Assembly: GCF_947496995.1 (NCBI RefSeq)
Contig: NZ_CANMFD010000001.1
Span: 430,692 to 494,691, forward strand
Direction of reading: 5' to 3'
DNA length: 64,000 bases
Source of the DNA: an uncultured Roseibium sp.
GTDB lineage: Bacteria > Pseudomonadota > Alphaproteobacteria > Rhizobiales > Stappiaceae
Below are positions 48,415-56,391 of this stretch, piece by piece. The position numbers and the translations under genes are program-made. The notes below the pieces were generated by a model. That model saw nothing but the letters and a program-made list of their open reading frames with translations. It searched no databases and was not told where the DNA came from. Position 1 is the first letter of the stretch; every line of letters begins with the position of its first letter.

Positions 48415-50925
48415 ATGCCGAAAGGCAGCAGGGACGGCGCGCGATCAGGTGCGGCGTGGCGAGATCGGAGTCTGAAAACGCTGAAAGCAGGCGGAGGCGC
48501 AATTGCGTGCTTCGGGCTGTCTTCCGCTCCGGCTTCCGCCGATATGCTCGCCGATACGATCGCGGCAATAAATCCTGATAGCATGATTCTTTTTGGTGCG
48601 CTCGGCGGAATGTGCGCCTTTGCCGTGACCGCCGCGACAGCCCTTGTCCGGCACCGCAAACAGTCCGCCGTCCTGATCGAAACGCTGCAAAAGGAAAAGG
48701 GCGATCTGAAATTCCGGGTGGACCGCCTGGAGGCCATGCTCAATACCGACGAGCAGCGCGTGATCGTGTGGACCGGCAACGGCGCCATGCCGCAGATCTG
48801 GGGCGTCCTGCCGGAGAAATCTGGTGTTCCGCGTCCGCCGGTACAGCTTCTGGCTTTCGGCAGCTGGCTGACGGCCAAATGCGCGAGCGATCTGGAACGC
48901 TACCTGGACATGCTTTTCCGCTCCGGCGAAGCTTTCACCACCACCTTGAAGACCCGCACCGGCAGCTATGTCGAGGCGCTGGGCCGCACCACCGGCGGCG
49001 CCGTCGTTTTGCGCATGCGCGACCTGACCGGCGAACGGCAGATGCAGGCGGAACTGGCCGCACGCAACGCCAAGATCTCCGGCGAGCTGCATATGCTGCA
49101 CGCGCTTCTGGATGCGATGCCCGCGCCGGCCTGGCAGCGGGACGCGGAAGGCAACCTCATCTGGGCGAATGACGCCTATGCCGAAGCGGTCGAGATGCCG
49201 GATGCTGGCACAGCCGTGAAACAGGGCGCGACCTTCCTGGATGCGGCCGCCCGAACAGCGATGGCCGTCCAGAGGACCGAAGACGGCTGTTTCAACGCCC
49301 GTATTCCGATTGTTGCCTCCGGCGAGCGCCGGGTGTTCGAGGTGACCGATGTCAACGCGAATGTCGGCGGCGCCGGCATTGCCGTTGATATCAGTGAGCT
49401 GGAACAGGCGCGCAAGGAACTTGGCCGCGCGGAAGAGTTCCATGGCCGCACCCTGGATCAGCTCGCGGCCGCCGTCGCCATCTACGGCAATGACCGCAAG
49501 CTGCAGTTCTATAATGCCGCTTTCCGCCAGCTCTGGGATCTCGATCCGGCGTTTCTGGAAGGTCATCCGGAGGACGGGGCCGTTCTCGACGCCTTGCGCG
49601 CCACGCGCAAGATTCCCGAACAGGCGGACTACCGCGTCTGGCGCAACAAGATGCTGGAGAGCTACCAGTCGCTGGAAGCAAGGGAAAGCTGGTGGCACCT
49701 GCCGGACGGGCGGACCCTGCGCGTCATCGCCAACCCGCATCCGCAGGGCGGCGTCACCTATATCTATGAAAACGTCACCGAACAGCTCGATCTGGAAAGC
49801 CGCTACAATGCGCTGACCCGTGTGCAGGGCGAAACCCTCGACAATCTGTCCGAAGCTGTCGCCGTGTTCGGTTCCGACGGCCGCCTGCGCCTGTGGAACC
49901 CGGCATTCGGCCGTATCTGGGACCTGCAGGAAGACCAGCTCTCAGAATTGCCGCATGTCAAGGAAGTGGTCTCGGCGTGCACCTTGAACGCGACCGAGGA
50001 AGCTGCCTGGGAGCAGCTTGCCGGCAATGTTACCGGTCTTCTCGACAACCGCACACAGAAGGTCAGCCGTCTGGAGCGTCACAACGGCGACGTGCTCGAC
50101 TATGCGACCGTACCTCTGCCCGATGGCGGCACGCTGGTGACCTTCGTCGATGTCACCGACAGCGTGAATGTGGAACGCGCGCTGCTTGAGAAGAATGACG
50201 CGCTGGAACAGGCCGACCAGATCAAGAACGCCTTCATCCAGCATGTATCCTATGAATTGCGTTCGCCTCTGACCAATATCATCGGCTTCGCCCAGCTTCT
50301 GTCCGATCCGAAATTCGGCGATCTGTCCGAAAAGCAGGGTGAATACGCCGAATACATCCAGTCCTCTTCCTCTGCTTTGCTGGCCATCATCAACGACATT
50401 CTGGATCTGGCGACGCTTGATGCCGGCATCATGGAACTGGACCTTGGCGAAGTCGACGTGGCCTCGACCGTCTCCGCCGCCGTCGAGGGCCTGAAAGACC
50501 GGATCGCGGAAGCCCGGATCAATCTGCGCACCCAGGTTCCCGAAGATATCGGCATGATGGTCGCGGACGAAAAACGTCTGCGCCAGGTGCTGTTCAACCT
50601 GATTTCCAACGCGGTGCGCTATTCGGAACCCGACGGCGTCGTCGATGTCAGCTGCAGCCGGGAAGACGATTCCGTCACCTTCGTCGTCAAGGATCACGGC
50701 TACGGCATTCCGGCTGAAATCCTGACCCAGGTGTTCAACCGCTTCGTCGGCCATGACACCGGAGCCCGCCGTCAGGGCGCCGGCCTCGGCTTGGCGATCG
50801 TCAAGAGCTTCGTGGAACTGCACGGCGGCACCGTCGATATCGCCTCCGCCGAAGGTGAGGGCACCACGGTGTCCTGCGTTTTCCCCGCACGGCCCGAATT
50901 GTCGGATCAGGCCGCCGCTGAGTAA
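48415..50925 (+). CDS. divL: DivL-type cell-fate pseudo-histidine kinase
   Basis: An 836-residue PAS-rich kinase-like protein. A single N-terminal membrane helix (about residues 58-78) is followed by coiled coil, several PAS units (about 200-330, 345-460 and 470-590), a DHp domain and an ATPase domain. The H-box reads HVSYELRSPLTNIIGF with Tyr613 where kinases have the phosphorylated His, the hallmark of DivL. The ATP-lid motifs DHGYGIP and GAGLGLAI remain. DivL acts on the CckA-CtrA phosphorelay in asymmetrically dividing alphaproteobacteria. AAGGGG stands 8 nt upstream of the start. tsaE begins on the next base after the stop. Confidence 0.88.
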   Translation: MPKGSRDGARSGAAWRDRSLKTLKAGGGAIACFGLSSAPASADMLADTIAAINPDSMILFGALGGMCAFAVTAATALVRHRKQSAVLIETLQKEKGDLKFRVDRLEAMLNTDEQRVIVWTGNGAMPQIWGVLPEKSGVPRPPVQLLAFGSWLTAKCASDLERYLDMLFRSGEAFTTTLKTRTGSYVEALGRTTGGAVVLRMRDLTGERQMQAELAARNAKISGELHMLHALLDAMPAPAWQRDAEGNLIWANDAYAEAVEMPDAGTAVKQGATFLDAAARTAMAVQRTEDGCFNARIPIVASGERRVFEVTDVNANVGGAGIAVDISELEQARKELGRAEEFHGRTLDQLAAAVAIYGNDRKLQFYNAAFRQLWDLDPAFLEGHPEDGAVLDALRATRKIPEQADYRVWRNKMLESYQSLEARESWWHLPDGRTLRVIANPHPQGGVTYIYENVTEQLDLESRYNALTRVQGETLDNLSEAVAVFGSDGRLRLWNPAFGRIWDLQEDQLSELPHVKEVVSACTLNATEEAAWEQLAGNVTGLLDNRTQKVSRLERHNGDVLDYATVPLPDGGTLVTFVDVTDSVNVERALLEKNDALEQADQIKNAFIQHVSYELRSPLTNIIGFAQLLSDPKFGDLSEKQGEYAEYIQSSSSALLAIINDILDLATLDAGIMELDLGEVDVASTVSAAVEGLKDRIAEARINLRTQVPEDIGMMVADEKRLRQVLFNLISNAVRYSEPDGVVDVSCSREDDSVTFVVKDHGYGIPAEILTQVFNRFVGHDTGARRQGAGLGLAIVKSFVELHGGTVDIASAEGEGTTVSCVFPARPELSDQAAAE

Positions 50926-52452
50926 ATGGCAGACCGCGACCCGAAGCAGTTGCCCGCTTCCTTCCTCACGATGGAAATCCCGGACGAAGCTGCGACACGG
51001 CAGCTCGCCAACGACCTTGCGCTGGTTCTGAAAGCCGGAGACGTCGTCTGCCTGTCCGGCGATCTGGGGGCCGGAAAATCGACCTTCACCCGCGCCTTGC
51101 TGCGTTCCTTCGCCGGTGATCCGGAACTGGAAGTTCCAAGCCCGACATTCACTCTGGTTCAGACCTACGCCTTCGACCGGTTCGACCTGTCCCACTTCGA
51201 TCTCTACCGTCTGGAGGACCCTGAGGAACTGGACGAGCTGGGCCTTGACGATCTGCTCCAGACCGGCGCGGCCCTGATCGAGTGGCCGGAAATGGCGGGC
51301 GGTCTTCTGCCTGAAGACGCGCTGTGGATCCGGATCGGGCAGCTGGACGAAGACAGCGATGCGCGCACCTTCAGCTTCAGTTCCGTGTCACCGCAATGGC
51401 GGCAAAGGATAGAGTTCACGCGGGACATCCGCGCCTTTCTGGAACAGACGAAGTTTCAGGGCGCGGACCGGCACTTTCTGGCCGGCGACGCTTCCCTGCG
51501 AACCTTCGAGAAAGTCGAAGCCGGCGGCGAGACGGCGGTTCTGATGCGCTGGCCGTTCCAGAGCGGCAGCGTCTCCGGAACGGTCCGGGCCTACATGCAA
51601 AAGGTCCATCTGGCGCAGGATTGCCGCTCCGTTATCGCCATCGGCGGCGAGTTGCGCCGACACGGTTTCCTGGCGCCCGCGATCCATGCGGCCGACACGG
51701 AGAACGGCCTCGTGCTGTCCGAATATCTGGGGAGCGAGACGATCGTCGGAAACGGAACCCCCGTTCCGGAACGCTATCACGCGGCGGTCGATGTTCTGGC
51801 CCGGATGCACGGCATTGCCTGGCCTCAGGCTGTCGACCTGGGCGAGGGGACAATCTACGAAGTCCCGGACTATTCGGCCGAAGCCCTTGTCACCGAAGCC
51901 TCCCTGTTTCTCGACTGGTTTGTGCCGGAGACGACCGGAGACCCGGTGGACGAAGGTGTCCGCGCGGAATTTGAGGCGCTTTGGCGAGCTACGCTGGACG
52001 GTTTGGCGGACGCGCAACGGGGCTGGGTGCTACGCGATTTTCATTCACCCAATCTGCTCTGGCAGCAGGAGGCGAGCGGAACCGATCGTATCGGCCTGAT
52101 CGATTTTCAGGACACGGTCATCGGGCCGGTGGCCTATGATTTGGCGTCCCTGACATTCGACGCCAGGGTGGATATCGCTCCGGAACTGGAAACCGCGCTT
52201 CTGGATGCCTATGTCAGGGCAAAGGAAAACCAGGTCTCCGGGTTCGACAAGGCAGGATTTTCAAGGGCCTATGCGATCATGGCCGCGCAGAGGATTTCAA
52301 AGATCCTCGGGATTTTCGTCAGGCTGGCGCGGCGCGATCACAAGCCGATCTATCTGGGTCATCTGCCGCGCATGCAAAGTTACCTCGACCGGGTGCTTGA
52401 CAGACCCGGCATGTCGGATTTGAAAGACTGGTACGACCGTTACCGTCCCTGA
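50926..52452 (+). CDS. tsaE: TsaE-AmgK fusion (tRNA t6A ATPase + cell-wall sugar kinase)
   Basis: A 508-residue fusion. Residues 1 to about 160 are TsaE, the ATPase needed for N6-threonylcarbamoyladenosine in tRNA, with Walker A SGDLGAGKST (Lys51) and YRLEDPEELDELGLDDLL. From about residue 175 a phosphotransferase domain begins (RHFLAGDASLRTFEKVE) with VLRDFHSPNLLW as the catalytic loop and IDFQDTVIGPVAYDLASL holding the metal-binding Asp. It matches AmgK, the anomeric N-acetylmuramate/N-acetylglucosamine kinase of peptidoglycan recycling. The adjacent murU gene makes the next enzyme. The gene starts directly after the divL stop. Confidence 0.9.
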   Translation: MADRDPKQLPASFLTMEIPDEAATRQLANDLALVLKAGDVVCLSGDLGAGKSTFTRALLRSFAGDPELEVPSPTFTLVQTYAFDRFDLSHFDLYRLEDPEELDELGLDDLLQTGAALIEWPEMAGGLLPEDALWIRIGQLDEDSDARTFSFSSVSPQWRQRIEFTRDIRAFLEQTKFQGADRHFLAGDASLRTFEKVEAGGETAVLMRWPFQSGSVSGTVRAYMQKVHLAQDCRSVIAIGGELRRHGFLAPAIHAADTENGLVLSEYLGSETIVGNGTPVPERYHAAVDVLARMHGIAWPQAVDLGEGTIYEVPDYSAEALVTEASLFLDWFVPETTGDPVDEGVRAEFEALWRATLDGLADAQRGWVLRDFHSPNLLWQQEASGTDRIGLIDFQDTVIGPVAYDLASLTFDARVDIAPELETALLDAYVRAKENQVSGFDKAGFSRAYAIMAAQRISKILGIFVRLARRDHKPIYLGHLPRMQSYLDRVLDRPGMSDLKDWYDRYRP

Positions 52453-52510
52453 GCTTCTCCCTGTTACAAGAGGGGCGAACAGGGTCGTTTGCAATCAACC
52501 GAGTGACATC

Positions 52511-53245
52511 ATGACAGACACGCGCTATCGCCCGAAAAACGCAATGATCATGGCCGCCGGCCTCGGCAAGCGCATGCGTCCGTTGACAGCGACGACCCCC
52601 AAGCCGCTGATCGAGGTCAATGGCCAGGCCCTGATGGACCACGGCATGGACAGGCTCGCCGCGGCGGGTGTGGAGAAATGCGTCGTCAACGTGCATTATC
52701 TTGCCGATCTGGTGGAGGTGCATGCCCGCCGCCGCCAGGACATGGAGATCGTCATTTCCGACGAGCGTGACCGGTTGCTTGAGACCGGCGGCGGTATCCG
52801 CAAAGCTCTGCCGCATCTCGGAGGCGAGCCGTTCTTCCAGCTCAATGCCGACACCTGTTACTGGGTGGAGGGCGTCAAACCCAACCTCGAACACATGATC
52901 GACGCCTGGGACGGGACCCGGATGGACGCCTTGCTTCTGATCGCCGAAACCGTGAAGTCGGTCGGCTATTTCGGCAAGGGCGATTTCGATCTTGCCAGGG
53001 ATGGATCCTTGACCCGGCGGCAGGAAAAAGGCGTGACCCCCTTTGCCTATGCGGGGGCGGCGATCCTGCATCCGCGCCTGTTCGAGGGCGCGCCGGACGG
53101 CCCGTTCTCCATGAACCTGCTGTTCGACAAGGCGATTGAGGCCGGACGGCTGTTTGGTGTGGAGATGGAAGGGCTCTGGCTCCATATCGGCACGCCCGAT
53201 GCCATCCGCGCCGCTGAATACGCCGTGCGGGAAAGTGCTGCCTGA
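52511..53245 (+). CDS. murU: N-acetylmuramate-1-phosphate uridylyltransferase MurU
   Basis: A 244-residue sugar-1-phosphate nucleotidyltransferase. The signature is AMIMAAGLGKRMRPLTATTPKPLIEVNGQALMDH, with ISDERDRLLETGGGIRKALP and QLNADTCYWVEG for substrate and metal binding. With the AmgK half of the preceding gene it would salvage MurNAc to UDP-MurNAc and bypass de novo MurA/MurB (fosfomycin-tolerant route), as described in pseudomonads. Close paralogues act on other sugars, so the substrate call rests on the gene pairing. Confidence 0.85.
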   Translation: MTDTRYRPKNAMIMAAGLGKRMRPLTATTPKPLIEVNGQALMDHGMDRLAAAGVEKCVVNVHYLADLVEVHARRRQDMEIVISDERDRLLETGGGIRKALPHLGGEPFFQLNADTCYWVEGVKPNLEHMIDAWDGTRMDALLLIAETVKSVGYFGKGDFDLARDGSLTRRQEKGVTPFAYAGAAILHPRLFEGAPDGPFSMNLLFDKAIEAGRLFGVEMEGLWLHIGTPDAIRAAEYAVRESAA

Positions 53246-53247
53246 GG

Positions 53248-56200
53248 ATGGATGAACGGCCGCGTCTCTTTACCGTCTCTCCCGCCGTTCCGTTTCTCAA
53301 GACGCTTGTCGACACGCTTGTGGACGGAACCCTCGTCCCGGGCTTTCGTCCCCTCGATGATCCCATGTTGCTGTCCACTGCAACGCTTTATCTGCCGACA
53401 CGCCGCGCCGCCCGCCTGCTGCCTGAACTCTTTCAGGAAAAATTCGGCGGCCGGCCGGTGCTGTTGCCTGCCATCCGGCCTGTCGGCGACGCTGATGAAG
53501 ACGCTCAGAGCCTGACGAACGAGCCGGATCTGGAAGCCCTGCCGCCCGCGATGCCGCTGCTGGAACGCCATCTGGCGATGACCCGGCTGGTAAAGGCCTG
53601 GAAGGGCATGCTGCGCCGGGAGGCGCTGAGCCTTCGCTCCGACGAACCTCTCGGCGTGCCGGCCTCGACAGCCGATGCCGCCTGGCTCGCCGGCGATCTG
53701 CTCACCCTGATGGACGAGGTCGAGACGGAAGAGGCTGACTGGTCCGAACTGGCCGGGCTCGTTCCGGAAGACCATGCCCGCTACTGGCAGATCACTCTGG
53801 ACTTCCTCAAGATCGTCCAGGAGGCCTGGCCCGCGCATCTGGCCGAGCTGAAGCAGATGGATCCGAAGGCGCGCCGCTCCGCCCTTATCCGGCGTGAAGC
53901 CACGCGTCTGTCCGCAAGTGCGCCGTCCGGGCCGGTCATCGTGGCGGGCGTGACCGGATCGGTCCCGGCGACGTCGGAGCTTCTGAAAGTTGTCGCCGGC
54001 CTTGCGCAGGGTGTCATCGTGCTTCCGGGTCTCGACCGGCATCTGGACGATCGGGCCTGGGCTGCCCTGGGCGCACGCAGGGCACCGGCGGCAGGGCCGC
54101 TGTTCCAAAGCGGCGAAGCCTCTCTCCCCTCGCATCCGCAATATTCCCTGAAGCAGCTTCTCGACCGCCTCCATGTCGCCCGAGCCGAGGTGGCGACGCT
54201 TGGGCCGGAACCGGCTGCCGATCTTGTCCTGCGCGAGGAACTCGTCTCCGAAGCCCTGCGGCCGGCGGACACGTCCGACAGCTGGACCGCGTTTCTCGAC
54301 ACGACATCGCAGGAGCAGAGAGCGGAAGCCTTGCAAGGCGTCGCGATCATGACCGCCCGCAACGAGGCGGATGAGGCTCTGGGTGTCGCCATTGCCTTGC
54401 GGGAAACCATCGAACGCGGCGAAACGGCCGCGCTGATCTCGCCCGACCGGATGCTGACGCGCCGTGTGGCGGCGGAACTCGCCCGCTGGAACATCCAGGT
54501 GGATGACAGTGCGGGCCGCCCGCTTGACCAGACCGCACCGGCGATCCTCGCCCTTCTGGCCGCGAAACTGGCGCTCAGCGGCTGTGATCCCATAGACCTG
54601 CTGGCGCTCCTCAAACATCCGCTTGCCAGGCTCGGCCTGCCGATCCGGGAGATCCGCTCCGCCGCACGCGCCCTCGAACGCGGGGTCATTCGCGGACCGC
54701 GTGCTCGCTCTGGAACACATGGATTGAAGGCTGCGATCGAAGCCAGCCGCGCCTCGGCAGGCGAAGCCCATGTGCCGCGCTGGAAAAAGATCCACGAGGG
54801 AGACTGGGATGTGATCGCCGATCTGGTGGACCGCCTCTCCTCTGCCCTGACGCCGCTTGAAGAGCTCTCCGAACTGGCGGAACCCGTCTCCATCATCGAG
54901 CTTGCCCGTCGCCATGTGGACGTGCTTCAGGCGGTTGCAGTGGATGAGACCGGATCGGTCGACGAACTTTTCGCCGGTGAAGCCGGAGAGGCATTGGCCC
55001 AGTTCCTCACCGGTCTTCTGGAAGCCGAAGCCAGCGGGCTGGAAATCCCGCCCGGCGAATGGCCGTCCGTTCTTCCGGCCCTGATGTCCGGTCAGGCTGT
55101 GCGCCGCAAGCTGCCGGGCGATCCCAGGGTGAAGATCCTCGGTCCCATGGAAGCGCGGCTGCAGTCTTTCGATTTCGTTGTTCTTGGCGGCCTGAACGAG
55201 GGCATCTGGCCGCAGCGGACCCGCAACGACCCCTGGCTCAACCGGCCGATGAAACGGGGCATGGGGCTGGAGCCACCCGAACGCAGGCTGGGCGCGTCGG
55301 CGCATGACTTCGCGCAGGGCATGGGCGCCGCGCGGGTCATGCTGACACGCGCCGCCCGGGCCGATGGCGCCCCGACCGTTGCCTCGCGCTGGCTGCAAAG
55401 ACTGACCACGCTGGCGGGTCCGGCGGTCACGGAGGAGATGGAACACAAGGGCGCGCGTTACACGCGGTTCGCGGCCCTGCTGGACCGCCCCGACGGCCCG
55501 GTCAGACCGGCGGCCCGGCCCAATCCGCTACCGCCGCTGGCGGCTCGGCCGAAGACCTTGTCGATCACCGAAATCGAGCGCCTGATCCGGGATCCCTATG
55601 CCATCTTCGCGCGTCATGTCCTGGAGGTGCAGCCGGTCGATCCCATCGGCGGCGAGCCGGGTGCCGCCGACAAGGGCAACCTCATTCACGACGCTCTGGC
55701 CGAATTCCTGATGACGTGGACAGGCCCGTTCGACGACACTGCTGTTGCTGCGCTGACCGGGATAGGCGAGAGGTTCTTCGAACCGCTGGACGCCTTCCCG
55801 GCGATCCGGGCGCTGTGGTGGCCGCGCTTCCAGAGGATTGCCGCCGGCTTCGTCGCCTACGAGGCCGAGCGGGCGAAGCGCGTCGACAGGCGGTTCCTGG
55901 AAATCGGCGGCGGTGTCGACATGAAACTGCCCGGTTTCGAATTCCGTCTGCGCGGCCGGGCAGACCGGATCGACCTGATGGACAGCGGCGGCCTGGCGGT
56001 GATCGACTACAAGACCGGCCAGGTGCCGTCCCAGAAACAGGTCGAAGCCCTGCTGTCACCGCAATTGCTGCTGGAAGCGGCGCTGATCAAACGATCTGGG
56101 TTCAAGGACGTGCCCGCGGACGCGGAAATTCGCGAACTGCTTTATCTGCAGCTGAAAGGCGGAACGGAGCCGGTCATCGAAGCGCTGCGCAATCCGAAGG

Positions 56201-56391
56201 AAACGCCCCTTGAGGATCTGGTCGAGGATTCCTGGACTCGGCTGGAGCAGCTGATCGCGCATTATGCCAAGGAGGATACGGGTTATCTCTCCCGCGCCCG
56301 TGTGATGCGCGAGCGGCAGCTGAGCGGGGACTACGATCATCTCGCCCGCACCCAGGAATGGGCTTTGGGGTCGGAGGAAGATCCGGCATGA
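53248..56391 (+). CDS. addB: Double-strand break repair protein AddB
   Basis: A 1047-residue subunit of the AddAB helicase-nuclease that resects double-strand breaks for RecA. The N-terminal region (ATLYLPTRRAARLLPELF) lacks a Walker A motif. The inactive helicase-like core includes LRLQSFDFVVLGGLNEGIWPQR-type sequence (seen as FDFVVLGGLNEGIWPQRTRNDPW). The C-terminal RecB-like nuclease reads RLRGRADRIDLM followed by AVIDYKTGQ. Only one cysteine (residue context LSGCDPID) is present, so the four-cysteine iron-sulfur staple of Firmicute AddB is absent. The final ATGA overlaps addA. Confidence 0.93.
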   Translation: MDERPRLFTVSPAVPFLKTLVDTLVDGTLVPGFRPLDDPMLLSTATLYLPTRRAARLLPELFQEKFGGRPVLLPAIRPVGDADEDAQSLTNEPDLEALPPAMPLLERHLAMTRLVKAWKGMLRREALSLRSDEPLGVPASTADAAWLAGDLLTLMDEVETEEADWSELAGLVPEDHARYWQITLDFLKIVQEAWPAHLAELKQMDPKARRSALIRREATRLSASAPSGPVIVAGVTGSVPATSELLKVVAGLAQGVIVLPGLDRHLDDRAWAALGARRAPAAGPLFQSGEASLPSHPQYSLKQLLDRLHVARAEVATLGPEPAADLVLREELVSEALRPADTSDSWTAFLDTTSQEQRAEALQGVAIMTARNEADEALGVAIALRETIERGETAALISPDRMLTRRVAAELARWNIQVDDSAGRPLDQTAPAILALLAAKLALSGCDPIDLLALLKHPLARLGLPIREIRSAARALERGVIRGPRARSGTHGLKAAIEASRASAGEAHVPRWKKIHEGDWDVIADLVDRLSSALTPLEELSELAEPVSIIELARRHVDVLQAVAVDETGSVDELFAGEAGEALAQFLTGLLEAEASGLEIPPGEWPSVLPALMSGQAVRRKLPGDPRVKILGPMEARLQSFDFVVLGGLNEGIWPQRTRNDPWLNRPMKRGMGLEPPERRLGASAHDFAQGMGAARVMLTRAARADGAPTVASRWLQRLTTLAGPAVTEEMEHKGARYTRFAALLDRPDGPVRPAARPNPLPPLAARPKTLSITEIERLIRDPYAIFARHVLEVQPVDPIGGEPGAADKGNLIHDALAEFLMTWTGPFDDTAVAALTGIGERFFEPLDAFPAIRALWWPRFQRIAAGFVAYEAERAKRVDRRFLEIGGGVDMKLPGFEFRLRGRADRIDLMDSGGLAVIDYKTGQVPSQKQVEALLSPQLLLEAALIKRSGFKDVPADAEIRELLYLQLKGGTEPVIEALRNPKETPLEDLVEDSWTRLEQLIAHYAKEDTGYLSRARVMRERQLSGDYDHLARTQEWALGSEEDPA

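Noticed and set aside
53047..55446. Long minus-strand frames opposite addB and addA (53047-55446, 57054-59699)
   Set aside because: They are antisense shadows without ribosome sites or recognisable motifs.
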